A stretch of 64,000 bases of DNA from the NCBI RefSeq assembly GCF_026914265.1, contig NC_069135.1, positions 15,069,906 through 15,133,905 of the forward strand, in the 5' to 3' direction. Each line of letters starts with the position of its first letter. Positions within the stretch are counted from its first letter, which is position 1. Source of the stretch: Mya arenaria. Its lineage: Eukaryota; Mollusca; Bivalvia; Myida; Myidae. The position numbers were made by a program, and so were the translations under genes. Under the pieces are notes generated by a model. The model was not told the origin of the DNA, searched no databases, and saw only the letters and a list, made by a program, of their open reading frames with translations. Below, in pieces: positions 10,216 through 48,424 of this stretch.

Positions 10216-13043
10216 TTAAGTTTAACTGCTAAATTGAAATTACTACGCGAGCTTCTAGCAGCGTAGTTAAATGTTAAGACTTCTGACATTGGAAGCCGAT
10301 AACATATACACCCGAGGTTGTTTTCGATAGTAAATGGTCACGTGATTTGTATGGTGGCAGAGATTACTGTGCTGTAAGGGAAGTAACACTGCGTGGAGTT
10401 TGCATCCGATTTTTTTTCGATGGCAAGTGTCGAGGTATTCCGATTAGAGAAATAAAGTTTTGATCGTCCAAGGTTGTCAAAACGTTCTCACAACTGTTAT
10501 ATTATCAACAAATAGAAGCCAGACATTTGGCATATTGGAAATAAAGAAATTGAAAATAGCATTTGACTATTAGCAAATAGGAATAATGGCCAATATCAAA
10601 AATGTTTACGGACCGACAGCGATGCAAAAGTCGATTTAAGGACCAAAATTTAAAAAGTTAAAAAAAAATCAATTTCTATTTAGTTTTGAGGTTAAATATT
10701 TAACAAGCATGATTCATATCTCTTGCAACATAAAAGACTGTAATTAGGAGTTGAACATTTTTTACGAAAGTATATTATATCAGATTTCCAATCAAAAAGC
10801 ATTTACGTTTTACCGAAAATGTCTCAGTACTAAAAGAATATGTTTATGAGTCAAATTTTATCGGGAATCCCCAATTAACAATGTATTAGGGCTTTGTGTT
10901 GATTGTAGCTATTTTAAAAAAGATAGATTCATTTTTGCAACGCGAGTTTTCATTATTTCTTTGAATAACTTTCTTATTTTACCAGATAACATCAAGATCT
11001 CTCAAGAAATTGTTGAATAGTTAGTCTGGGGCATTTTTACATAAAAACAAAGTAATAATGTCTGTCAATGGACTTTTTCGAAATAATGTGAATACTTTTT
11101 TATCCAAAATCTGATACAATCTTTTGTATAATATGTTTAACCCCAAACATGTAACAAAAAATATATGTTTCATTACCAAACAAGATCGTTCCTAAAAACT
11201 AAATTAAATATAACATTTTTAAACGTTTTAGTTTTGACCTTCCCCACCCACTTTTGCATTTTGGCCGGCCCTGATCATTAGTTGTTTAATCAAGACGTGG
11301 CTTTCACTAATGTGGCTAAACATATTTCACTCGACAAATGATTGCATAAAAGCTGTCTGAAATAAAAAAAAAAAAACTTGTTATATTGATAACGACTTCA
11401 GGCAACTGCTTTGACATATTGCGAACCATATAAGACAGAATGGAAACCTGTTCTTAACAAACACGTAACAAAATGCTTTTATCCATAACCCCTCTAATCC
11501 ATAACCCAGGGCGTAGCAATAATGTCTAATGGTCCCCTACCGAAGTACAAGCATGCTGATGGTCCAGATAGGCTCATATGTAGCAGTATCAGTCAGAGAT
11601 GTTGATAGGAGAAAGTTTATTCAAAAGCAACATACAACACACTACATATTTGAAATAGGCCAATATGACCCTTGATCAAATTATTACATAACATAATACA
11701 ATAGCTTATGTATACATGTATGGCGAAGCATATTTAATTATTTATAAATAGGTTTATCTATATCGCAATGTTAACAACTGTATCTGTATGATTCAATATA
11801 CTTTTCTAAGTACATTAACTTTGAAATATTTTCTCTGTTGTATACCCATTATAGGGAATACTTCCGCTTGTATATACATATTTAATTACGAGCAAATGGC
11901 CCATGATCGAAATTAAGAAAAATAAATAAAATCAATTAAGTTCTTAAACAAATGGACAGATCATAAGACAACAACTGTATTCAGCATAGCAATATGATAA
12001 TAATATAATGTTTATAACCTTAATAGTGAATAAAGATTTTGATGAAACTGGTTAAATATCTTGGTCGAGCAGCATTAAGAAAAAGAAGAAAAAACAACAA
12101 CAACAACAAAAAAAAAAAAAAAAAACAACAACAACAATTTAGGTCTCCCTTAATTGTCCTGGATTAGGGTGTAGGGATAAGAAAGAAATCATGTTGATCA
12201 TAATATTACAAAACAAATCGATTTCTCCTTCAAGAACTCGTATCTATAACTCCAATAAAGTAAGCCGGGTGTGGACGGCATTTTAGCTATGCTTTTTTAT
12301 TATGAGGCATGGGGTAAGCTGAACTGCTTGTTAAAACGTAATACGGTAAAAAATGGTATAAAAAGTTGAATATCCGAAAATCGTCCTCTAATTTTAAACA
12401 CTGTTTGTGCATACGTGCGCTTCAATACAAATGCAGGTTTGTGTCAATTAAATTGGTTTTATTACTTGAATATTTCAGGCTTATTGGCCAAAGGGTAAAC
12501 ACCGCCCTGACGACCTTCTGATAATATATACTAGTACATGTATATAATTACATTATCCCCAAAAACCTTTTCACCCTCTCCGACTGATTCATACCACCTA
12601 TGGACAGTTTTATATGGGGAAACAAATTCCTGTATTAGTTGTATCGGATACCAGACGCACGCCGCTTAGTTATTGGGTATGTATTGTGACCAAATTTATT
12701 TTTATTTATTTTATTTTTATTTAACGAAGGTTCAATACTAAGTGTACAATCATTACAGACATACTACTTATTTCCAGCATGGCCTTCACTCAAAAGGTTT
12801 TACAAAAACACATATACTAAGTTACATATTAAGCAACATACAAAACATACAATCACACTATCACTATCATACATTTCTTCGACAAACACAACTCAGTTTA
12901 ATATGATGATTATAAATTACAATAATTTGATACTGTAAATAATGTAGATACATGTATATTCAGTAAAACCACATTCAATCAATATATTTTCAAGATTTAC
13001 ATATTTGGTAGTTTCCAGTACAAGTTGTTGCAAGAATGTCATA
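10216..13043. other. Long non-coding interval
   Basis: There is no supported gene. An A-rich/(CAA)n simple repeat lies at about 12084-12137, and an AAATAAA-like low-complexity tract at 12699-12725 may be the reversed 3' tail of another LINE. The rest is AT-rich. Confidence 0.5.
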
Positions 13044-13380
13044 TACGTCAGGGGCGTAGCTTGACGAAAATATATGTGTAGGCCACTTTCTAGAGTACTG
13101 ACCATATGAAACTTTCGATAAATAATATACAAAACATTAATGTCGCGTGAAAATGAATTTTAGAGAAAAGGAAAACGATATATTTGAATATTTGAAATAC
13201 CCGGTTTCCGATATATTAAAGCACATTTGTCGGATTTTCATATTTTATACCATTCTCCCTTCCAACCCCCCTATGCCTTTAGTTTTTATTGCAGATTTGG
13301 CATTTTCACTTTTTCGTTATTTCTGAAAAATGTGTAGGCCGCGGCCTACACGGCCTATAAGAAGCTACGCCCCTGTACGT
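13044..13380. mobile_element. hAT-like MITE, CAGGGGCGTAGCTT ends, TACGT target duplication
   Basis: CAGGGGCGTAGCTT at 13049-13062 is the perfect reverse complement of 13362-13375. Subterminal TGTAGGCC/GGCCTACA copies extend the inverted repeat. TACGT flanks both sides (13044-13048 and 13376-13380), giving a 5-bp target duplication and a 327-bp element. CAGGG ends are typical of hAT-type elements, whose duplication is usually 8 bp; some subgroups are reported with 5. There is no coding capacity. Confidence 0.8.
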
Positions 13381-15889
13381 ACATTAACACAATTCGTGTA
13401 AACAATGAACTAATTATTATAATGTGAATTAAATAAAGTGTCAAGTTTTATAGATATAGATAGATCGATAGTTATTTATTTACTATAAGCGAAATAGATT
13501 AAGATGTTACAATGTTACTATTGCAAACTATATATTGACTAGTTCACAGTCTAAATCTCTGAAAGACGTATCACCTTATAAATGCTTGTTTTTGCATTAT
13601 GTTGATATGAAATATTCTTCACATTAAATACATGTTACATGTTTTACATGTTTGTTCGTAAATTGAATAAGCTTAACAATTTAACAATTCATATTTAGCT
13701 GATCTCATTAGCAACTAAATATTGTGCTCTGTTTTTGTTTGCTCTATAATAATGTAAAGCAATTTGTTTGTCAGGAACATATTTCCTCTTTTATTATTTC
13801 TATTTTTAATTTGGCAATTACAAATATTTTAATATTACTAATTAAATCATTATGGGAACTTAAACCATTCTTCCATATCAACATCAAACCACTTTAATTA
13901 AAGTGAGACGTATCACAAATACTATTTTCTTTTTAAATTGTTTTCAACGTAGATGTTTAACACCGCACAACCTTCACTTGTATTTCGTTTCGACAAGTGC
14001 GGGTATTAGTGCCTAACTCATCTAATATTATTTCTACAGTTATCATCCCTTGCCAAATCATCACCAACTTAAGTTATTCGGCAAATCTACCTTATCAACA
14101 ACACCATTATTAACCTAAACTTCTCTACTCTAGCCATTGCCTTCTTACGATAAACGAGTACTCTTTTTCCTATATTTCCTTTGCATAAAGTTTAATATTA
14201 TATAAATGTTCTTACTTTTTTGTCACCAAATACTAGTATGATTGTGTTTGAGAGTGTGTAATAATGTTATAATTTGTTCATGGCATGTATGTGATATTGT
14301 ATATAATTTATGATATTTCTATGACTGTTTATTATGTGTAACACTTGTACTATTTATATAATTTGTATTATTTATATAATTAATCACTGTAATGGTGGAA
14401 ATAAAGAGAATATAAATATATATAAGCGTACAGATCATGAGTAATACCTAATTCAAACAATAATAGAAATAGAAAACAAAATATTTCCGGTAGTCAAAAT
14501 AATAATACTTATACATTTTTCATATATCAGACAAATGGATATTTTTAAATGATTTACATTAATTATTTTAATTGTGAGAGGGTACTTCTCAATGTCAACT
14601 CAACTCATCTCATTTTTTTTTATTTCACTACACTTGACATTTAGGCAAATACATGTGGAATAATACATGGAACTATTCATTTACGGTGGTGGGTTAACAG
14701 TGTAAAAGTTTAAAACCATTATAGATACTTTGTGGGGGATTAATATTATGCAATTGTACAAGAGCTTATTTCCATCGGGGTCGGGCCTGACACCGCCCCG
14801 AACTCGTGGTTTCTTTTTGTGTTTTGTATTAATATAATTATTGATTTTGTTGAAGTTAATATTTTAGAGAATTCAAGTCTAGATTTAAGTTATTTGTATT
14901 CAGCATTAGCTACATTATGTCCCTGTGGTCATGTTGGTCCCGTCACTAGTCTTCATTATTACGCCTAAAACAATTTACATGCTAATCTTATTATTTTTTA
15001 GATATTTTTGTCTAAAATTCCTTCATGGAAAACAATGAAAAGTAAAATATTACAGAACATATATTATTAACAATTGCTCCTCCACCAGGTTGGTTAGAAC
15101 AGTTCTCTTGGGTCAACGTTAAGCGAGCCCTGGGGATCATCGTAAGAACGGTGATACAGCATTTCGAGGATCGACCCTATGTGTAAATACTTCTGGAGTT
15201 CCAACACGTGTATGACCACTAGCTAGTCCTTATGTGTGACATCTGTCGCAAGCCCATGCAGCATAACAGCCCTTTATAGTTTCAGGAGTTTAAGTCCATA
15301 CAGGAGAAGCGTGTCCATCGATATTACCTGACCGATATTTACAAATATACTCCAAGAGGGCGACTGCAACAGCTGTAATAAGTTCGTTTAATTTTCTATT
15401 CGTAAACTATAATCGGCTAATCGATTATCGTTGAAACTCAGATAATTGGATGATTTATTTCGACGTCGCAGCATAATAAATTAATCGACTCAGTCACGAC
15501 AATAACCAAAACAGAGTATATGAAATGCTTGGCTCTAATTGGCTTCTTTGATGCGAAGAACTGTAAATGACGATAGAGGAATTGAATATCACAGTGTTTT
15601 AGGTATTTTGGGGTTGCCTTTATCGCGTTTATCCTCTTTTTGTTATATTGCTGTAGCTATAGTAGTTAGTACCGTAAGATTAAAGAAGAACGCTTTTAGA
15701 GACGTCTATTTCTTCAGTTTTCGATGCATTTTCTACGTAGGCGAATGATTTGCAGTTTGCTCGATGTATGGTTATTTGACTATAAACATGTACAGCCTAG
15801 GTTGCCTTAGAAATCTGCTAATGACAGACACGGACAACTTAATTACACATGTATACCTCTGCAGGGTTGCCTTTGTTTCTTAATAGTAT
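13381..15889. other. Non-coding interval, possible LINE 3' remnant
   Basis: About 13960-14430 resembles a LINE 3' untranslated region, ending GGTGGAAATAAAGAGAATAT much as copy A ends GGAGGAAATAAAGATTTG; this is weak. A short frame at 15224-15379 (beginning MCDICRKPMQHN) contains an in-frame TAG and could be a decayed coding fragment. Nothing else is recognisable. Confidence 0.4.
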
Positions 15890-16215
15890 TAAGGCCACAC
15901 CAATTAGATATTTCTTTCGTCGGATTTACCGTAAATTGCAAAATCATATTTATTTTATTTCATATAAAGCGACTGATTTTTTTTTCAACAATTAAAATGC
16001 CCCTAAAAAATATTGTTTCATGCCATGTCGCTTCAAACATACAAACAACATCCATACATTTATGTATTGCTCAACGTCAAGGTACTAAGTCACAGGCCGG
16101 GTCGTACATATATGCCCGCTCCTGAACGGAATAGAAAACATGGGTTTTTCTTTTTATTACGTTAGTTCGTCTGACGCGGCATTTCTTCTCATGTACAAAA
16201 AATGGTGTGGCCTAA
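15890..16215. mobile_element. PIF/Harbinger-like MITE, GGCCACACCA ends, TAA target duplication
   Basis: GGCCACACCA at 15893-15902 is exactly inverted at 16203-16212, and TAA flanks both sides (15890-15892 and 16213-16215). A 3-bp TAA/TTA duplication with GG-starting inverted repeats is the usual signature of PIF/Harbinger elements. The 320-bp interior has no open frame, so the element is non-autonomous. Confidence 0.75.
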
Positions 16216-16660
16216 GTAATGCATGTCTTAAATAAATGCAAAATGAAACGGCAGTAATTTAAATAAAGTAATATATTGGATCGTCAACTCTATTTTCTAA
16301 TTTAAAAAATCATAAAATCACTTCTCTTAGCATTTAAAGGAAAACAAAGACTATCTGAATGTTTTCTATACATGCCTTTACGTCTTCTATTAGAGCCAAT
16401 GGCCTGGAACAAAAACAATGCCAGAAAGCACGACCAACTTGACTCACGTTACATACTGTATTACCTTTCCCAGTTATACATTCATACATTAACAGGGAAC
16501 ATAAACGTGGTAGAAATGGATAAATACTCCATAGCCAATTTAAATAGTATTTGTTAGAATTGTGCAAAATTAAACCGAACAACCTTGAATACGAAGTTTC
16601 ATGCACTGAAAAACTGTGAAAGGCATTGTTTGTTTGTTAATTACAAATTCTGAATGATAA

Positions 16661-18949
16661 ATGATTTCGTCAACGCCAAGAATGAGTGTGCGAGCATCAA
16701 GATTAAGCGTCTTTTCCGGAAGTGGACATCCGGAAGCTCCAGTAGTCACGTGCGACCCGTGCCGATTCTCAGCCAAGACATCCAACGCCGTGAAATACTG
16801 CAAGGACTGTGGCGGCCATTTCTGTATCTATTGTGCTAAGACCCACGCCAAGGCCCCTGCAACCCGGAAACACGTTCAGATAGCGGTTACACAGGAGACA
16901 GCTCCAGACAAGACTCTCGGGAGACAGAAGAAGATGTGTCAGGAACACGGGGCGAAGCTAATCAGTTTCTGTGAATCGCATGACACCCTGTGTTGCAACG
17001 TGTGCGTTCTCGCGAGTCACCGTGAGTGTGCGAAAGTTGTGCCCCTTAGCGCAGTCGCAGACAGAAATTACGTGTTCAGAATGTGCAAGGATTTAGAATC
17101 GGCGATCAAGAAACTTCAAAACAAATTTGAAGATCTTCAAGTACAAAAACTTGACTTCGTAAAAAACGTTGAGGAACAGACTGAAACATTGGTCACAACT
17201 GTGAAAATGTACAGGAAATCTATAGACGGGATTCTTAATAAATTAGAAGAAGCTGTAATGAAAAAGAAGGATGAATATTACTTCGAGCGAACACAACAGG
17301 TCAACGGCCAAATAAAAACATGTAAAACCGCAATCAATGTGTTAGACGAAGCTTATAAAGAAGTCGACACAACCATGAGAGAAACTAACGCGGACATGTT
17401 TGTCAACATCAAGCGCGTGCAGGGCGTCATAGGCCGGTACTCGGGAGTGCTGGAGAAGATAGGTCCGTCAGAGAAGGACGGCGTTAAGTTTGTAGTAGAT
17501 ACAAACATTGAGAGGTTTTTAGGTGGCCTCGAGGCCCTCGGGGAAATACTGGTTGAGAAAAACGCCGCCCGCCGCGACCTCTCACCGTCTATAGGTATGA
17601 AATTGAGCACGTGATATGAAAATCCGCACTTATGATACCCATTCTTTTCATTTTCGTAGAAATAGAAGCAAAGATGATTTGTAATCTCATCCGTTTTAGG
17701 TACTGACTTTTTGGGGGAAACAAATGCGGCCCAGTTCTGTTTCAACGTTTATTAAATTATATCCATTGATTATATTTACACCTATATGGTAGACCTTGAA
17801 CAAGTGTATTGCAATACACTCCTCTTGAGAAATGTTATTTGGTAAGTTTTTACCTCAAATGACATAGTTCTTCAAAACGATTGACTAAATATCCACTGTA
17901 GTCACTGAATAATATGTAATTCTGAACACATTTTCGTCCTTGTCATTATAGTCCCCCCCCCCCCCCCCCCCCCCACCACCACCAATGGCATCAATTTGCT
18001 TGTCCGGACTACCTTCAGTCGCAACAATAGCACAATGTCCTATAAAGAGAATAAGGTTCACTCACAGATTATAACAACGACTCCTAATAAATCCATCGCC
18101 TTGCTCGTTACAGCCTCCTCACGACGCAGCACCGGTGATAACCGCCGCCCTAACTTTACCGCAGACGTCAATGTAAAGCTGAAATCAGACAGGAAGACGT
18201 GTTTTATTACCGGTGCTACATTCCTCTTTGACGGAAGACTTGTACTCGCAGACGATACAAACAAATGCATCAAGCTTTTTGGGTCAGACTTCAAGCCGCT
18301 TACTTACGTTTCCACGGTGACGTCACCGCGAGACATTATAGCCATTTCTCACCATGAAGTAGCGGCCACTTTGCCGGCAGAAAAGATAGTGCAACTATTG
18401 AAAATTAGTGGCAGGGACATTGAAAAGAAGAAAGGATTTCTATTAGATATTGAATGCTATGGTATTGCGTTCCATGCGCAAGATATTTACGTAACGTCAG
18501 GTTGGTCTGCAGAGCGAGAAATTCAAGTATTAGCTCCGACTGGAGAACTTAGAAGGAAAATTCGTCTATCAAAGACCGTATTTAGATACCCCCTTTATAT
18601 CACTGTTGATCCTAAAACGGAGGTGATATATGTGTCAGATTATATAAATGGTGTGATAAGCTTAGATATGACAGGTAAAATATTAACACAGTGCCGGGAA
18701 CCGGATACCGGATGTTACTATAAAGGAATTGAAATGACGACGTCCGGTCAGGTATACGTTTGCCAGTGGCAGCAAAACGCCATCGCTCGCGTTCACACGG
18801 ACGGACGCGGCCTCGAGACGGTCCTCATATGGGACCAGAAAGACCGCCGGAAGCCGCTGGCCATTGCGTACACAACCAAGACCAAGCGGCTGGCCCTGTC
18901 CTTCTGTGGAGAGAAAAGAGACTTTCTCACTCTTTACAAGTTTTATTGA
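16661..18949 (+). CDS. RING-less double B-box, coiled-coil, propeller protein (TRIM-like)
   Basis: Two exons, 16661-17610 and 18019-18949, join in phase (donor GTGATA, acceptor CCTTCAG) to give about 626 residues. B-box 1 is at about residues 31-71 (C31, C34, C47, C50, C55, C58, H62, H71). B-box 2 is at about 93-123 (C93, H96, C104, H107, C112, C115, H120), with Cys where the last His is usual. A heptad-rich coiled coil follows at about 140-240. The second exon resembles the NHL-like propellers of molluscan TRIM45/56/71-type proteins, with repeats such as ITVDPKTEVIYVSDY. No RING finger is visible at the N-terminus, so direct E3 ligase activity is not expected; a scaffold or innate-immune role is possible from the family. 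The start was chosen as the first ATG of the open exon; an upstream exon cannot be excluded. Another donor (17595 with acceptor 18047) is also in phase but weaker. Confidence 0.75.
17953..17974. repeat. Poly(C) run in the B-box gene intron
   Basis: Twenty-two consecutive C residues, followed by CCACC repeats, lie 44 bp upstream of the inferred 3' splice site at 18018. The run sits in the polypyrimidine-tract position. Its length is probably variable and could be partly a sequencing artefact. Confidence 0.9.
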
Positions 18950-21010
18950 CTACCATGCGAGTGTATTTAAGTGTGTGTGCATGCGTGTGTCAGTTAAAAA
19001 ACTCCGTTTATAGGTTACATATGTCTGTAATTGCGGTGCAGCTCGGCGATTGTCGTCACGAAATAATGTATTACCCCCTTACTGATTGACTTAAACAATC
19101 ATGTACCTATTGTTACTTCAGTTTGTATTTGCTTATATGCGCTGATCCTCAGTTAAAACTTAGAGCTACAACAGCCGTGATGAATACCCCCAGACGCCGC
19201 CTTGACACTGAAATGGTTTTATGTCGGATTGGTGAAAGAACGAATTAACTGTGACAGAAATGCCAGGTGCATCACAGCCCATTCTGACCAACATTCTCAT
19301 GAAATTTCATGAATGTAGTTTGTACAACCTTTTGGTGGAACAGGAAAAATTTTGTCAGATAAATTTGTTTCTTTCAAGGGCCATATATGTAGTTGACTTA
19401 AGCGCGACTGTTTTATAGGCCCAGATATATTTATCTGGGGTTATAAGAAGTTATTTCAAGAAGTCCCAACAGTGATTATAGTAGAATCCCTTAAGCTTTG
19501 CCTCTACAGTTTTGTTATAAGACTGTTGTTAAAACAACATGAAATAAATGTTAATACTGCAGAATCTATGTTCATTCATTAAACAAGCAACTTGTAACCT
19601 GGTTACGGTTTTAATTAAAATATCCCAATTCATGGAGGCAGTGTTACAGATGCAATCGTCAAATAGACGTCAAGATTTGAGATATCTAGTTGTTTTCCAT
19701 GGTCTCATATTGTACACTATTAAATGTTGTTGTTGTTTTCAAATCGCACCATCGGTCACGGTGTGTCCATCACTATGGGAACACGTTTACAAGTTACACG
19801 ACCATCCTCCATGACGACTTCACCATTTTAATGTCAATATGCAGCGATTATTTGGTGCAAATTACTGCCTTCTACATACTGTTTCCCCTTGCGAAAACAT
19901 GTCCATTTTCCCCAATATTTTATTTTTTTCCCCAATTTGAAAAATGCAGATTACGTTAATGAATAAAAAAGCAATTTCTTGAAATATTAACAAAATCTTG
20001 ACAACACTTACTCTTTCACAGCATAAGGTATGCATAAAAAAAGGTTTAACATGTATATTTGCCATTCTATTAGCTGTTTTGGCCTTATTTTGTATTTTTC
20101 CCAAAGTCGACTTTTTTCCCAATTTGCAAGGTACAGGCGGTAAATTTAATTCCCAAAAAAATCACTGAAGTGGGTGTTCGGCTAATTTTCCTGGAACTCG
20201 TTCCCTGAACAAAGAGGTGAAAGCACAGACATGTGCTTGTTATGAACAGCGACAGCAGCAAGCTGGCTAGATCCACAGACATTTGACTATTTAAATCATA
20301 TAGAACTTCGTTTTTGATATAATCACATTTTGAAACAACAGTTGTGTTTTCTTATTTTATTATATTTAAATAATATCATGTTCGTTGTTTACAATTCAAT
20401 ACAAAAATTCCAAAAATCTTTTATGCAAAAAAGATTCTTATGAAAATTGTTCGAATAATATAGAATGTGTCAATTCAAAAAGTACTTTAATTAACAATAA
20501 TACAAAATTTTGTTGACAGTGAAATGCAATTAGATCAAAATTTCCAGACAGATGAACACAACAGGTTATGTACCAAGTATGAACACATTGGCAGGTAAAA
20601 TATTATATATATGTACATATACATGTTGAAAACATCTCAAATCCATTTTTTTTAACATGTACCCTGCAGTTTTTTATTATTGTTTTTAAATTTTTTCAAA
20701 ACTAAAGCGGAATAGTAAAAACAATTAACGGACCAAAACAGACATAGTTAATAGAAACATTCATCAACATACTGTATAACACATTTTAACAGATCCAGGA
20801 TAAAGAAATCAGCTGTAACAGTGATTAGTACTGGACAAAATGTTTCACGAGTTTTTTTATTTTTGTTCTATTCCGAAAACTGTCACTCAAGTTAACCTAA
20901 TTTTCAATGAAGCTCTGAAGCTCTTGTTTATTTTGGTGGGCATACATTAGAGTCATATGTCTACAAGTCGAGTCATCAGTTAATGCCTCCCCCTTGTTTC
21001 AACTCATTCT
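18950..21010. other. Intergenic region between convergent B-box and MCM2 genes
   Basis: The region holds the 3' untranslated sequences of the two convergent genes. An AATAAA at 19543-19548 (+) could end the B-box transcript. 19280-19360 resembles a single old monomer of the Helentron 145-bp repeat (CTGACCAACATTCTCATGAA). The short frames at 19548-20282 lie in TTTTCCCCAATTTG-like low-complexity sequence and are not supported as genes. Confidence 0.5.
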
Positions 21011-46039
<25,029 letters not shown>

Positions 46040-46141
46040 GATATCCGTGTCAAATTAATTATAACTATATTCAGACAAATGATGAGGTATTTGGTGATGT
46101 TTCCTTGTTTTGTTTCTTTATTTGCCCATGTGACCACAAAA

Positions 46142-46150
46142 GCGCGGGAA
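46142..46150 (-). promoter_or_regulatory. E2F-type site upstream of MCM2
   Basis: GCGCGGGAA (TTCCCGCGC on the MCM2 strand) lies about 105 bp upstream of the ATG. MCM genes in animals are classical E2F targets, so S-phase control through this site is likely. The transcription start itself is not identifiable by eye. Confidence 0.65.
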
Positions 46151-47068
46151 TGGGGTTAAAGGTCAGTGACTTAAGTCAAAACGGCTTATGCCGATAGGTT
46201 GTTACTCTGATATATATTCCCAAATATTTCCAATATCAAGTAAAAATATCAAAATCTTTTCAGGCTGAAATAAATTAAGGCAGAGATATTTAATATTGTT
46301 AACCATACATCTGAACACTTTTTCCATACAATGTACATCTTATTTACATTGTGGTTATCTATAAGAAACAAACAACACAATAAATCAATCAATAAGGGCA
46401 ACAAATATTAATACGTGGAATTTGAAGAACAATAACAAGTGCATAGTGCTGTTATGGTGCCGTGGTAGTTTATAAAACAAACTGTATATTAAAAAAATGT
46501 GTCTTGTATTTTGATTTTAAAGATTCATTAGATTGTACCGTCAATACAGGGCGCTTATCTTCTGGTGAATTGTTCCAGAATGAATGTTTTTAATCTGGTT
46601 TGGGCAGTGTTTTTTATTGTAATTTCATAAAATAAAGTAGTTAAAGTTGTATACATGAAAATGAAATATCTGGGGGGGGGGGGGGTCGTATAATGAAACG
46701 ACTAAAGAAATCTGGTATTGTATATCTAATAAATACTTTCTAAGAGTCTATTTTGAGTGTTATATCATGCAATTATCTTATTTTAAAATCAACCGTTGAC
46801 TTCGCCTATGTACAATTAATATTTGGAAACAAAATGGTATTTAAATACCTGTCTATGCAGAAATTGACACATGGGAATGGGTGGTCCTCATGTCCTTAAC
46901 CACGAAGAGTGGACACGTTCTCAGTTATGCTCCCGTTTAAATTGCCCCATTTGACGTTTGTCCGATTCTCCGATATTGAAATGATAAAGCTAACATCGAA
47001 AATGTTAGGGGTACCGCCCGCCTCGCCCCCACCCCTTAATTAAAATAATAATAATTTCAAGTATTTTC

Positions 47069-47069
<1 letters not shown>

Positions 47070-47154
<85 letters not shown>

Positions 47155-47180
47155 ATAATAATAATAATAATAATAATATA
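47070..47180. repeat. (AAT)n microsatellite
   Basis: About 37 ATA/AAT units with a few AAAT interruptions, followed by a mirrored ATTATT stretch. Its length makes it a likely polymorphic marker. Confidence 0.95.
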
Positions 47181-47413
47181 ATTATTATTATTTTAATAAT
47201 AATAAGAAGAAGAAATTTCAAAAAAGTATGATCGGATTTGCTATAATGATTTCTAATTGACTAATCATCCGAAATCGATATTATATATAATAAATAAGAG
47301 CAATATTTCTTACTTGTAAAGTCCTCTTAGTCACACATCTCCCACCCCTAAATTGAATAAAGCCAATTTATCCATTTTTCAGAGTGAAAAAAATAGTAAT
47401 GTGTATCCTTTTA

Positions 47414-47446
47414 TTTTCCCGCCAAATTTGAAGAGTTTTGATTGGT
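47414..47446. promoter_or_regulatory. Strong E2F site with inverted CCAAT box
   Basis: TTTTCCCGCCAAA is a full E2F consensus, and TTGATTGGTTATTCG about 13 bp downstream is an inverted CCAAT (NF-Y) box. The pair sits 1.0 kb before the LEM start and 1.4 kb from the MCM2 start. It could be the promoter of an upstream non-coding exon of the LEM gene or a shared cell-cycle element; the sequence alone does not decide. Confidence 0.55.
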
Positions 47447-48424
47447 TATTCGAAAGGTGAAAACGAAAGAAGGAAATTTCACAAAAAAGTAATAACAATA
47501 GAAAACGCTGACTTGATGTTCTGCAGAATATTATTGTAAACACAAGATTTCATACTCAATAAGCATTCAAATCTTAGTGTCAGTTAAAGGGTGCCAACGC
47601 AGACAGTTTTAACTACAACTGAGAGGAGTTTTTCCCTCGACATCATTATATCATACAATTTCGCGACATAAATAACTTATGGCTTATTTTTGTTGATATC
47701 AAACTAGTTTTAATTTTGGTTCCAAAGGTTTCGCCGGTTTTGAAACTTGTTTCGAAAGTTTTGATCAAAGTAATAAGTGCATGGCCATGTGTACAATTTG
47801 AACAGCACGATTGAGCTTCTGCATGTAGACATTATTTCTAAATTTCGTTAAAACAATGATTTATTAGAGGGTTGTTTGCCTGTTTTAACTAATTGCTGTT
47901 TAACACACATGTTAGGTCACTGTCCACCTTTTTTTTTTAAGAATGGGTTATTTTTCGGATAGAAAGAATAGACGAAACTGCTTCGGACTGCTTGGACTGA
48001 GATATGGCCCCTTAATTGGAATAAAATTGTATTGTAATGATGTTCCGATGATCGATTATAATCGAAAATCGGTTGGTTGTGCCTGAAATCTGCAACATTC
48101 AATTGTATTTGGTTACATTTGATCATCAAAAAATATTTTTATATATATATATATATTATTGTTTTATAAATAATAAAAATATATGTGTTCAGATGTTGTC
48201 ATTAACAAAATGGCTGATGACAGCCACAATGAGCAGGAAAATGAACTATTTTTTATACAACAACATTTAATAACTACAATCATGAGTGGAACTGATAATT
48301 GATAGTAAAGTTGAAACTGATTTCCAACATTACTGTAGTGGATTCATTGTACTTCCGTACATTGTTGCGCCTCATTTCTCTCTAGATACTCTTTTAAATT
48401 TATAGTTTTCTTTTGTAGGTAACA

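Larger units (their letters stand above)
46160..48418. other. Divergent intergenic region between MCM2 and the LEM gene
   Basis: Apart from the E2F/CCAAT cluster at 47414-47446, the region holds a G run at 46673-46685, a long (AAT)n tract at 47070-47180 and an AT microsatellite near 48138-48156. No open frame is convincing. Confidence 0.5.

Noticed and set aside
10600..11273. Possible TIR pair, ATGCAAAAGT motifs near CCGACAG and CCGGCCCTG
   Set aside because: Only about 10 bp match, the ends differ and no target duplication is seen.
15224..15379. Frame beginning MCDICRKPMQHN with a second half FQEFKSIQEKRVHRYY
   Set aside because: An in-frame TAG divides it, there are no splice signals, and no family is recognised; at best a decayed fragment.
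17353..17745. 130-residue minus-strand frame
   Set aside because: It is antisense to the coiled-coil exon of the B-box gene and has no domain.
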